DNA of 64,000 bases from the NCBI RefSeq assembly GCF_004379255.2, contig NC_056042.1, positions 17,717,901 to 17,781,900 of the forward strand, given 5' to 3'. The DNA comes from Salvia splendens. Its lineage: Eukaryota; Streptophyta; Magnoliopsida; Lamiales; Lamiaceae. The translations under genes and the position numbers were made by a program. The notes beneath the pieces were generated by a model. It had not been told where the DNA came from, ran no database searches, and saw nothing but the letters and a program-made list of their open reading frames with translations. Shown one piece after another: positions 55,651 through 64,000 of this stretch (the stretch's first letter is position 1; each line of letters begins with the position of its first letter).

Positions 55651-56868
55651 CTATCCAAGGAAGGCATACATCAAATTCGGTGGCAACTTCTTCAGCTCAA
55701 CTTGAGGTGGAAGTGTGTCTTCGGGTAGAGGGTTTTTCTCAATCTCTCCTTCTTTTTCTAAATCTCCCTCCGATGGTTCTTCTATACTGGCTGGTAGCTG
55801 AGCCCCTGCGGCTCCAATGAACTCCGATTTCTGACAGAATTCCTTGATTGCTACTTCTATTTCTTCATCAGTCAACCCTTGGCTACTGATCATATCACAC
55901 CATGCAGCAGCTTCGACGTCAGCCTGCTCATAAACATCTAATGCTTGGAGTTTCTCCTGCAATAGTTCGGTCTCAAGAAAATCTTGGACAAGGGGGTCAA
56001 TCACATCAACATAACACAAATTTTCAGAATCAATCGGTTTCTTCATGGCTTCATTGATATCAAAAGTAAATTTCTCTCCATGGAAATCAATGCAAATTGT
56101 CCCCTCGGCCATGTCTACTATTGTCTTAGCCGTTCTAAAAAATGGCCTTCCTAACAACACTCCACTAGATTCCCTAGCTTCATGCTCACTCATTTTGATC
56201 ACATAAAAATCAGCAGGATAGGTAAAATCATGCACTCTTACTAACACATTTTCTAAAACTCCCTCAGGACTTATGCACGACCTATCAGCCAGTTGGATCA
56301 ACACCCTAGTATTCGACAATCTAACTCCCTTCAATCGGTTATAGATAGACAATGGCATGACATTTATGGATGCCCCCAAATCACACATTGCATGTTTGAC
56401 CTTCACATCTCCTATAACTATAGGCAAAGTGAACATACCTAGATCGGCTCTCTTGGGTGGTAACTTCTCTTGCACTATTACTGATGCTATTCCTTCCACC
56501 ATAATCTTGCCATCCTTCTGGGCTCTCCCGGCTATGAAGTCCTTAATGAATTTCCCGAGAGGGGGTAGCTTCACGGCTTGGAGGAATGGTATGGTGACAT
56601 CCAACTTCCCAAAAATCGACAAGTAGTCAACCGGGTTCTCTTTCTTCCTCCGTGTAACAAATCGGAATGGGAATGGTTTCTCCCATTTTTTCTCCTCTAC
56701 TGGTTCCTCAGCAACCTTCTTGGAGTTTTTCTTGGGTAGTTCCTGGGTCTGGGCCTCCATTCTGGGCTCTACCTCTTGAGGAGGTTTCTTCCTGGTCAGT
56801 AGGGTGTCGGGTTCACTTCTTACACTTGGTGTATCATCCAACAAGAATGGATCCTGCATCCGAGGCAT
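55651..56868 (-). CDS. Element T aspartic protease
   Basis: 405 codons. N-terminal 75 residues are charged (gag tail). Then come the Athila/Tat pre-protease block (FPFRFVTRRKKENPVDYLSIFGKLDV in part), the catalytic motif CDLGASINVMP with D163, and the retropepsin end VLLGRPFFRTA near 235-245. A low-complexity acidic region follows before RT. It cleaves the element polyprotein as a homodimer. The frame is open throughout. Confidence 0.9.
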   Translation of the reverse strand: MPRMQDPFLLDDTPSVRSEPDTLLTRKKPPQEVEPRMEAQTQELPKKNSKKVAEEPVEEKKWEKPFPFRFVTRRKKENPVDYLSIFGKLDVTIPFLQAVKLPPLGKFIKDFIAGRAQKDGKIMVEGIASVIVQEKLPPKRADLGMFTLPIVIGDVKVKHAMCDLGASINVMPLSIYNRLKGVRLSNTRVLIQLADRSCISPEGVLENVLVRVHDFTYPADFYVIKMSEHEARESSGVLLGRPFFRTAKTIVDMAEGTICIDFHGEKFTFDINEAMKKPIDSENLCYVDVIDPLVQDFLETELLQEKLQALDVYEQADVEAAAWCDMISSQGLTDEEIEVAIKEFCQKSEFIGAAGAQLPASIEEPSEGDLEKEGEIEKNPLPEDTLPPQVELKKLPPNLMYAFLG

Positions 56869-56937
56869 AGGTCTCCCTAATTCTTCCGCTGAAATGGTAT
56901 CACCTCCTATCTTCGTTCCATTGGATCCTCCACTAGG

Positions 56938-57210
56938 TTATTTCGGTTGAGGCGCGTCATAAGTGGTTCCTGACCTCAACGTAACCTTACTCACATTTGC
57001 CTTTTCGGGCATTTGGACTGTAGATGGGAGTTTCCCTGCATTTCCCTTCAAATCACCCACCGAACTGGCCAGTTGAGCTAACTGCCTATTCATCATATTC
57101 ATGTTCGCCTTATGTTCCTTCTGGGCATTTTGCATCCCCTGCACGACCTCATTATGGGATTGCAATTCTCCTTTGATGCTCTGTTGTGATGCTAGCATTT
57201 CACCCATCAT
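56938..57210 (-). pseudogene. Element T gag, C-terminal part
   Basis: 90 codons with the conserved VTLRSGTTYDAP end of Athila-type Gag and a QLAQLASSVGDLKGN segment before it. Separated from the upstream gag frames by stops at about 57211-57240, and from the protease frame by a stop near 56936. Confidence 0.8.
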
Positions 57211-57232
57211 GTCCTCAACGGATCTCCTTGAC

Positions 57233-58783
57233 CTATTCGAGTTTTAGAAATGACTCGGCCCTTGGTGTTGATAGTTCTGGGAGTTTTGCTGCCTTGATTA
57301 GGCGGGTATTGGTTATACTAGGCAGGAGGGGTGTATTGATCTTGAGGATATTGATTCTGGTGCTGGCCTTGGAATTGATTTTGATTCTGATGGTGTTGGG
57401 GTCCTGGGTTCGGCTGATTTTGGAAATTTTGGAAGTTTCTCTGGTGGGGTGGCACATAGACAGGGTTCGGGTTCTGGTTTTGTGGGTTTTGGTTTTGGGA
57501 ATGTTGGTTTCTTCCTGACCAGTTGGGCTGGTAGTCTGGGTTTGCTGGTCCACGGTTAGGGTTTTGGTTCGGGTGGGGGTTATATTGGTTCTGACCTTGG
57601 TTCTGATTTTGGCTCCCGTCACCCATCGGAAGTTTGGATGATCCCTCCATGGTGCATCCCGTTGCCTACCTTGAATCCAATGCCCACTAGAATTGAAGTA
57701 CCCCGCAGCATTCACTTGCTCCATATTCCCGAAGTCATTAGGCTGATAGTAGTTCGGTCCTTGATTTCCCTGCTCTGCACCCTTGTAATTCCCAGCTGGG
57801 GGAGGTGGTGGAGTGCTCTTCTCGATCGCACTCAGAAGTGACTTCTTCAGCTCATCCATTTTCAAATCCATTTTCTGCTCCAGTGTATTTTCCTGATCAG
57901 TAACCGAGGCAACAGCAGCCCGCTCTCGGTTGTATCCTTCCCTTGAATGGTCATACTCTTTCTTTGCATTCAGTAGCTTCCTTAGGACTCTCTTTGCTTC
58001 GCTAACCCGTAATTGCGTGAAGCTTCCTCCTGACGATGAATTTGCCAGGTCCTTGGTTACCGCGTTCATACCTTCGTAGAAAGTATGATGTACTTCAATG
58101 TCCGCCATGCGATGGTTGGGACATGATTCCAAAAGACCCATGTATCTTGCCCAATAATCACTCAAGGGCTCATCATACCCTTGCTTCACATTAGTTATTT
58201 CCCTCTTCAGCGCGCTTGTCTTGGATGACGGAAAAAACTCGCCCAGAAATGCTGACTTAAAATCGGCCCAAGTCTCAATAGTGTTGGGGGGCAGGCGCAT
58301 GAACCAGGTGTTAGCTTCCCCCTTGAGCACAAATGGCAAAGCCTTCAGCCTATAATCATCCTCCGTCGCTCCTGCTGGTCTCCTCTGCGCCCTACAAATT
58401 TTGCAAAACTCATAAAGAAACTCATACGGCCCTTCATAGCTCTTCCCACAGTATGTAGGCAGGATTGCGATCACATGAGGCTTCACATCGCAGGCGGTTT
58501 GCCCTAGAGTAACGACTATGGCTTGCGGGGGCTCTCCTTCAGTATGTGCGTTCAACGTCCCGATCTCCGGGTCCTCATCTCCCTGGTTGGCCATTTCCCT
58601 TGGGTTGCCTTCCAACAGTGGTATCTCTTCTGGTATCGGTCCCTCTATGGTGCCCTTCTCTTCGTCACTACTCGTGCCTAGGTCAGACAAGGTGGTCGAC
58701 AGGCCAGAACGAGTGGTTACGAGTATGGATCCTCGCTGAAGTATCTTCGGTCTCCCCTGGTCAGGAGCCGAATTGCTTCTCAT
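57233..58783 (-). CDS. Element T gag
   Basis: The ATG at 58783 lies about 80 bp below the primer site. Residues 80-280 are the retrotransposon gag domain (PYEFLYEFCKICR, LKALPFVLKGEANTWFM, KSAFLGEFFPSSKT, LSDYWARYMGLLESCPNH), followed by a predicted helical segment. Beyond about residue 385 this frame is no longer natural: a one-base loss in a run of C near 57622-57624 moves the Asn/Gln/Pro-rich tail into the frame at 57650-57318. No CCHC zinc knuckle is seen, as in other Athila-type Gags. It forms the particle that packages element RNA. Confidence 0.88.
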   Translation of the reverse strand: MRSNSAPDQGRPKILQRGSILVTTRSGLSTTLSDLGTSSDEEKGTIEGPIPEEIPLLEGNPREMANQGDEDPEIGTLNAHTEGEPPQAIVVTLGQTACDVKPHVIAILPTYCGKSYEGPYEFLYEFCKICRAQRRPAGATEDDYRLKALPFVLKGEANTWFMRLPPNTIETWADFKSAFLGEFFPSSKTSALKREITNVKQGYDEPLSDYWARYMGLLESCPNHRMADIEVHHTFYEGMNAVTKDLANSSSGGSFTQLRVSEAKRVLRKLLNAKKEYDHSREGYNRERAAVASVTDQENTLEQKMDLKMDELKKSLLSAIEKSTPPPPPAGNYKGAEQGNQGPNYYQPNDFGNMEQVNAAGYFNSSGHWIQGRQRDAPWRDHPNFRWVTGAKIRTKVRTNITPTRTKTLTVDQQTQTTSPTGQEETNIPKTKTHKTRTRTLSMCHPTRETSKISKISRTQDPNTIRIKINSKASTRINILKINTPLLPSITNTRLIKAAKLPELSTPRAESFLKLE

Positions 58784-58868
58784 AAACTGAAATGAAAAGA
58801 AAAAGGAAGATTATGCACAATATATACGCCAAAGTATCACACACAAAAGTAACTAGTAACGCCATCCA

Positions 58869-58886
58869 TCCCCGGCAACGGCGCCA
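58869..58886 (-). other. Primer-binding site of element T (tRNA-Asp)
   Basis: TGGCGCCGTTGCCGGGGA on the minus strand, two bases after the LTR end. It is an 18-base complement of the 3' end of plant tRNA-Asp, the primer used by Athila-type elements. Confidence 0.92.
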
Positions 58887-58888
58887 TT

Positions 58889-60353
58889 TGAAAGGTCTCA
58901 GGATGCGTAGGTGTCGTTCAAGCAAGGATTTATCCTACGGGTCAGGATAGAGATCCTAACTAAGCTTAGACCCTGGTTTCAAAGATTCCTCAACCCACTC
59001 CTACTGATCAGTATAGTGGTGGTAAGGGTCGAATCCCACAGAGATGGTGCGTTAAAACTATTGTGGTGATATTCTGGATGGTTTGGTTAGCTACCACGCT
59101 CGGGTTGAGTCTCTACCTAGGCAAGAACTTAAAGGTAATCTCCTACCGACTAGAATGGGGAAAGAAGTGTAGAGGTGCAGCTGTGTACGTGGAAAGGGGG
59201 AGACATTTTTGTAACAGAAAATATTTAGAAGGTACGGGTTTCTATTTTGGGCTAGACAGAATATTCAGAGGGTAGTGGTGGTTATGGTGACTAGGCTGAC
59301 AGATCTGCAGGGTACAAACTAAAGGTGAAGGACAAAAGGCAAAAACATCTAAAAAGCAAAAGTGGTGACATGGACATCATCTTCTTTAACAAACATATCC
59401 AACATTCAGATAATAATTCCAGATTCAACACGGAAACACAGATTATTAACTCGCGAACACAGATCCACAAATAAGAACACCAAATTTGAAATCAAAACAC
59501 AGAAACTGCAACTCCGCATACTGGTCAACAGGAAAACGAAACGAACTCAAACTAGACTTCACATGCAGCGATTCACTCACGATCAAACAGTTCCACGTTT
59601 AACTAAAGGAATTGTGACGGAAACAAGGACCAATAATTTCACGCTGAAAACAACCAGAAACACTAGATCTAAGCTAACTAGGCGGAATAGGAAGGAAAAG
59701 AAATCAACACAAATAACGAACGAAAATCAACTTCATAGCATAAACACGTTCGGATCTTCAACAAGTACTTCAAAAGCAGGAAATATCTAAAAGCAACAAA
59801 GATCCAACGTAAAGAAAGCAAGTAAATTAAACTACGAAAGCGAATAAAAGTGTTTTGCCACTCCGGGCGATGGAATCTCTAACTACGGTCTTACTGGCTG
59901 GAACGGACGATTTGGAACTCCAGGAACATCTAGATTCTTCAAGTGACCATGGCAGTGGCGAGGAACGAGATTCAGGACTGGGCTGAAGGACTGAACTCCG
60001 AGAGAATTCTACCTAAGAGTGATGATGATGAATGCTTTCTCTCTCCAAGTGGCTTCCTTTTATAGGGAGGCTTACCCTTGATTTTTAGGGTAAGACCTTG
60101 CGGTGAGATGACTTCTTTGCCCATAATTGTAATTGATCAGTCCCAGCTATCCTCCTTCTCCATCTCGAGCCATTTTTGCATGTATACTGGTCAGTACGTG
60201 ATCGTCCTGACGCCCTTTTTACTTGAAGTACCTGAAACTCTGCCTACTGGCTAGAACGCTTACCCTGCACGCTTAAGCAACTAATTTTGCAGATATAATT
60301 CAATTATGCACATCATACTGACCTGTAACCTAGGCCTAGAATAAGACTTATCA
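58889..60353 (-). repeat. Element T 5' LTR (1,465 bp)
   Basis: TGATAAGTCT...CCTTTCA on the minus strand. Complete version of the LTR, without the two deletions found in the 3' copy. Plus-strand ORFs at 59063 and 59362 run antisense and are not called. Confidence 0.95.
60056..60064 (-). promoter_or_regulatory. TATA box of element T 5' LTR
   Basis: TATAAAAGG on the minus strand, about 290 bp from the LTR start, followed by a GA/CT-rich stretch near 60035-60045 that would lie close to the start of transcription. Confidence 0.75.
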
Positions 60354-61456
60354 TGAGGTCGGATGGATTTTTGGTGATTCTTACAAACCAACCGCGCAGT
60401 TCTTGCCAGATTTATTGTTATGTGGAAATATCACTTGTAGCCAAGTTTTAATGAATTATATGATGCATGTATGATTTGGGAAGGTACCCTGTGACGTGAT
60501 TATGTGTGTCGCGTTGAGAAATATTATGGCATGTTTTTCCCTTATGTTGATGAATGTTGGGATAGATAAATTAAGGGAATTATAAAAGGAACGATAGGAC
60601 ATGCATAATAATATAATTTGATGGAAGGCTAATGGTGTTGTCGTTGGCAAGGGTGATTGTGGATACGTGAGCTCGACGAACAAGAGTTTCCATAAGTTGG
60701 GTTTTGTGTTGTTTAAACAATCGAGGTGAGCTTTCTTTTTAAATCTCTTTATTTTCCGAAAATACGATGTGGTGTTATAAGGGTGGTTTAACTGTTATGT
60801 CATGCCATGTTATCTTGTTTGTGAGATTGTTGCCTGATGCCTAGTTCGACTGAGCTTGCTCCGTTAGGCTATATGGTTGTGTATTGAAACGAATTCGGGT
60901 CTAAGTAGGGCCGCAAACCCTATCAGGCTGTGTACACTGGTGGGATTGTGAGCCGTCCTTGCTAGTCGGCCGGTCTCGTGGGTGAATAGTGTGGCCACAC
61001 TTTCGTCGCACTGTGATATGATGATTCTGATTGATGGATTGATGTGAAAAGTGGGAAGATAAATTGTCTGGCCAGACTTGAAATATTTTTGTGTTCTTGT
61101 GATATTTCTTACTACATATAAAACTCGAGATCACTGGTATGGATGACATAACTATATTAAAATATTTTCGGCATGAGCCCATTGAGTACAACAAGTACTC
61201 AGCCCTGCATATTCTTTTCTTTATGTGCAGGTTGAGCGGGATGTTGCGGAGGATGTTGAGTTGTCCTAAGAACTTAGGATGCGTTGTGTCTTCATACATA
61301 GGCGTTGTTGAGTTTTCCTTCTTTAAACTAAAATGTTTTTCTTCCTTTAAGCTAGTTGAGTTTTCGTAAACTGTTATCCTTGTAAGTTGTTGTTTTTGTC
61401 GTCCCTTGGTCACGATCGCTGCGTTTGTAGTACCCCTAGTATGGGCGGTCGTGACA
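60354..61456 (+). repeat. G4 5' LTR, second part
   Basis: Begins with the duplicated TGAGG (60354-60358) and continues the 184-bp repeat cut by element T. The LTR end reads GGGCGGTCGTGACA at 61456. Confidence 0.88.
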
Positions 61457-61459
61457 GAG

Positions 61460-61471
61460 TGGTATCAGAGC
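61460..61471 (+). other. Primer-binding site of G4 (initiator tRNA-Met)
   Basis: TGGTATCAGAGC three bases after the LTR end, as in G1 and G2. Confidence 0.9.
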
Positions 61472-64000
61472 TTCGTTCTTTCGCTCTGGTCTGAGAGTCT
61501 TTTTTTTTACCTTAAGTCTAAACTAGTGAACCTTAAACTAGAAGTGTCACGAAGGCTCAACATCCAAAGCATCGCGCTCAACCAAAGAAAGTGAGGTATG
61601 TTTTAAGTTGTTGCAAGCATGTGAGATCGGTGCATGAAATTGACGATGCTATGATGATGATGATTTGGCAAGTGTATGCATGCGAATGAATGTTATACGT
61701 GAAATTGTGATGATATGATTATGTGGAATATGAGCATGATTGACAAGATGATCTAAGCACGTGTTGTATGTTGATTATGTATTTGTTATGGTGTGATTAT
61801 ATGGAGCATGAGCAAGATTAGTATGATGACTAAGTATGTGTTATATGTGTGAAAGTACTACGACGTGAGCATGTGAACATAAGATGATGGAGTGTTTTAC
61901 ATGAAGGATGAAGGTTCATGAGTTGTTTTGAGTATGTTAAATTTTTTTTTTTTGAGAAAAAAATAGTTATTTTAAAATGTTGTTTCAAACATATATGTGA
62001 AGTGCATGAGTGTTTTGTTTGGAATACAAAAGTGTTATGAGTTTTGAAAGATTTGCATGGTTTGATATGTAGAAAAAAAAAAGAAAAAGGATTTTGTGGT
62101 TGATGTTTTGTAATATTAATGACTAGTTGTTCTAGTGGAGTTTGATTGATAAAAAAATGTTTATGTTGTGGAAAGTTGTTGATTTTAAAAAAAAATATCT
62201 TTGAACTTTAAATGAAAACATGTTAGTTCTTTCTTTTGGGAAAATTTATTTGATCAATGGAAAATATTGTGTTTATGAATTGTTCAAAAAAAAATTTAAT
62301 TACCTTTTCGTTTGGAAAATTGAGCCATGGAAGTGTGATGTTATATATGTTATGGGGTGCGAAGTATGATGCGTTATTCTATGGAGTGTTTTATACGATT
62401 GATGAAAGTTGATGCGAAACACGTTTTAGTTAGAGTCGAAACTTTTACTTTAAAATTGAGATGTGAGAAATTTTTTTTTGGGAAGGTGTGAAAGTGTAAA
62501 GAAATTTTGTTTCAAAAGTTTTGAATATAATTGTGAAGTTCGAAAGTGTTTTGCCATGGAATGTGAAAATGTTGTGTGTTTATCTTGAGGTTTGAATGTC
62601 GTAAATTGTGGTAGATGATGATCTATGAGATGGCGAATTGTGTTGTGGACTTAGAGTACCTAAAATATAAGCCTAGTTGACCGTGCGAATCATAGTTCTA
62701 AGTTGAAAACTTAACTATTACTTCTCTGAGCAATGAATCGTACGAGAACATGAAAGTTGAGGCAGACCCTTAAGTCAAGGTGTGAGACGAGAAGAGCTGA
62801 AGCTAAGTGATATTTTCATGCAATGACGAGCGGTCATACTCGTGATTTAAATTAGTATAGTGTAATCTTGCGTAAGTGGCAACACGGTGGAGATGACCTT
62901 CATACCCTGCAATGGAGAACGAGGATGACAACAATATCCTACGAGGATAATCATTATGACATGCACAGAACTTTATGAAGATATGGACTCCGACTATCAT
63001 TATTAGTGGCATTGACACGAAGAATCCCAACGTGGAATCCACAGTTCTAAGAGCGATGTTACCAGTCTCGGCTTGCGAACGAGGTGGTGCGACATTAATA
63101 GCTATAACAAACTAATTAAATCAACAGTTTTTACTAGGATTATAAGAAGTTATTTTGCAGGACCTTTCCAATAACCATGAGCCCTTGTCTATTTAACAGC
63201 TTGTTTCATTCACCCCTTGCAAGCGATGCATATTATTTATTTTCCTCCATTGAGTCATAACTCACTTTCAATTCTTGGAAAGTGGTGTTGCCTTCATAAC
63301 TTTGGACAATTGGATTAATTGTAGCCTTCTTTGATTTATTATTTATACGAACAATATTTTGACTTTGAGAGCCTTTGATATTGAACTTCATTCCTAAGGC
63401 TGTTTGCAGTAATGTCCTTCAATATAGGCACGTTTCACAGACATGTTTTCTATGGGATATTCTTCTTCGAACTTTTGTTCAGCTTTTCATTTTGTAACCA
63501 TGTCTGTGTCAAGTTCTTTCTGATAGAGTGAAAGTCTTTTTGGTTCAGTTTCACTATACGTATTCTTTCCATAATAAAACCTTTCTTTTTACAAAACGAA
63601 GTTAAGGCCTACATTTTGTACCTTGCCTTAACAAACTTAATCCACTTGATTTTTTTTTCAGAAGCCCCTTTGACTTTGGTTGCCTTTCACAAATTTATGA
63701 ACCCATTGATGTGATTCTGGCATTCCATATTATGATTTTCGTGAACCATGATCAGTACCTCTTTGTGACAACTGCCTACATTTCTCAATCCTCATGCAAC
63801 TGATCATTTTTTTCCCTCAACCCTTTAAGTCACTATCCATTGATGTGTTGACCTTTCAAATTTGGTCGAACAACTGAATTATCTTGTTTGGTAGCCTACT
63901 ATGAGAATTGACATTAATTCGATACCATCTCATATTCATGACCTAACTTACAATTCGAAATCAGTTCATATCCAAGTTAAGACTGTTTGATTAAAGTTTG
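61472..64000 (+). other. G4 gag-less leader
   Basis: Homologous in reverse to the G1 and G2 leaders through its whole length. Degenerate repeats of about 80-95 bp occur at 61700-61860 (TGTGATTATATGGAGCATGAGC-like, shorter matches only). Sense frames are short. A minus-strand 79-codon frame at 62803-63042 corresponds to 27478-27717. The window ends at the point where G1 enters the protease remnant. Confidence 0.7.
62803..63042 (-). other. Antisense 79-codon ORF in G4 leader
   Basis: Starts MDSTLGFFVSMPLIM and ends RSSLHENIT. Same start, stop and length as the G2 frame at 27478-27717, with about 18 residue differences, while the G4 sense strand here has several stops. Hydrophobic near the N terminus. 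Function unknown. Confidence 0.3.

Larger units (their letters stand above)
46132..60353 (-). mobile_element. Element T: Athila/Tat-type gypsy element, 14.2 kb
   Basis: The 5' LTR is 60353-58889 and the 3' LTR 47365-46132 (TGATAAGT...CCTTTCA on the minus strand), with a perfect 5-bp target duplication TGAGG (46127-46131, 60354-60358). Order: tRNA-Asp primer site, gag, protease, RT, RNase H, integrase, then two further ORFs covering 3.3 kb, and a structured 3' spacer. The tRNA-Asp primer and the extra 3' ORF match Athila-type elements. Coding domains are nearly complete but interrupted at several places. LTRs differ at about 14 of 1,234 aligned bases, so the insertion is recent. Confidence 0.95.
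44055..64000 (+). mobile_element. G4: plus-strand Ty3/gypsy element, split by element T, runs off the window
   Basis: The 5' LTR starts TGTAACACCCC at 44055, is interrupted at 46131 by element T and resumes after 60353; it ends GGTCGTGACA at 61456 (about 3,175 bp without T). The primer site and 2.5 kb of gag-less leader follow, up to the window end, where homology with G1 places the protease start within the next few hundred bases. The probable left target repeat is CTTCA at 44050-44054; the right end is outside. Confidence 0.9.

Overview
The window is plant nuclear DNA made almost entirely of nested LTR retrotransposons. The basis is Ty1/copia and Ty3/gypsy elements with plant-type primer sites (12 nt complementary to initiator tRNA-Met; 18 nt complementary to tRNA-Asp), a chromodomain-bearing gypsy pol, an Athila/Tat-type element with an extra ORF, TA-rich LTR promoters with CT-rich leaders, and 5-bp target-site duplications. 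It looks like repeat-dense, probably pericentromeric or otherwise heterochromatic DNA of a flowering plant (probably a eudicot). I cannot name the species. No tRNA, rRNA, CRISPR or complete host gene is visible; one tentative host first exon lies near 42.3 kb.

Layout. 1-1553: inverted 5' end of a copia element (copia 0), running off the left edge. 1554-17185: minus-strand gypsy element G1, split by a complete copia element (copia 1, 1962-11031, TSD ACTTG) that sits inside its reverse-transcriptase region. 14957-20958: a chimeric LTR tandem duplication of 3,001 bp per copy joins G1 to the next gypsy element. 20187-41292: minus-strand gypsy element G2 (RNase H, integrase and partial chromodomain readable), split by copia 2 (27762-36751, TSD GCCTC). 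41293-41992: rest of a related LTR into which G2 inserted. 41993-42686: about 0.7 kb that I cannot assign to a transposon. 42687-43536: truncated gypsy LTR (G3). 43537-44054: copia pol fragment. 44055-64000: plus-strand gypsy element G4, whose 5' LTR is split by a 14.2-kb minus-strand Athila-type element T (46132-60353, TSD TGAGG); the G4 leader runs off the right edge.

How the parts relate. The two copia copies share the same wrecked pol yet keep LTRs, leader hairpins and polypurine tracts, so they look like a non-autonomous family moved by proteins supplied in trans. The gypsy elements share a 2-3 kb non-coding leader where gag would be expected, and a protease lacking its catalytic end, which again suggests dependence on a helper. 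Element T is young by LTR comparison (about 14 differences over 1,234 aligned bases by eye) and has nearly complete domains, but its frames are interrupted at several points.

Most unusual signals: (i) a 12-bp palindrome, TACTGRYCAGTA, scattered through element T far more often than chance and coexisting with an extra ORF that carries a basic nuclear-targeting-like stretch and a duplicated coiled coil; (ii) five tetraloop hairpins, all with CYTA loops, just upstream of the copia gag start, kept in both copies including one wobble-to-pair change; (iii) a tandem array of about 78-bp hairpin units in the copia leader; (iv) a gag-less gypsy family with 79-bp leader repeats and 184-bp LTR repeats; (v) a recent unequal exchange between two LTR subfamilies.
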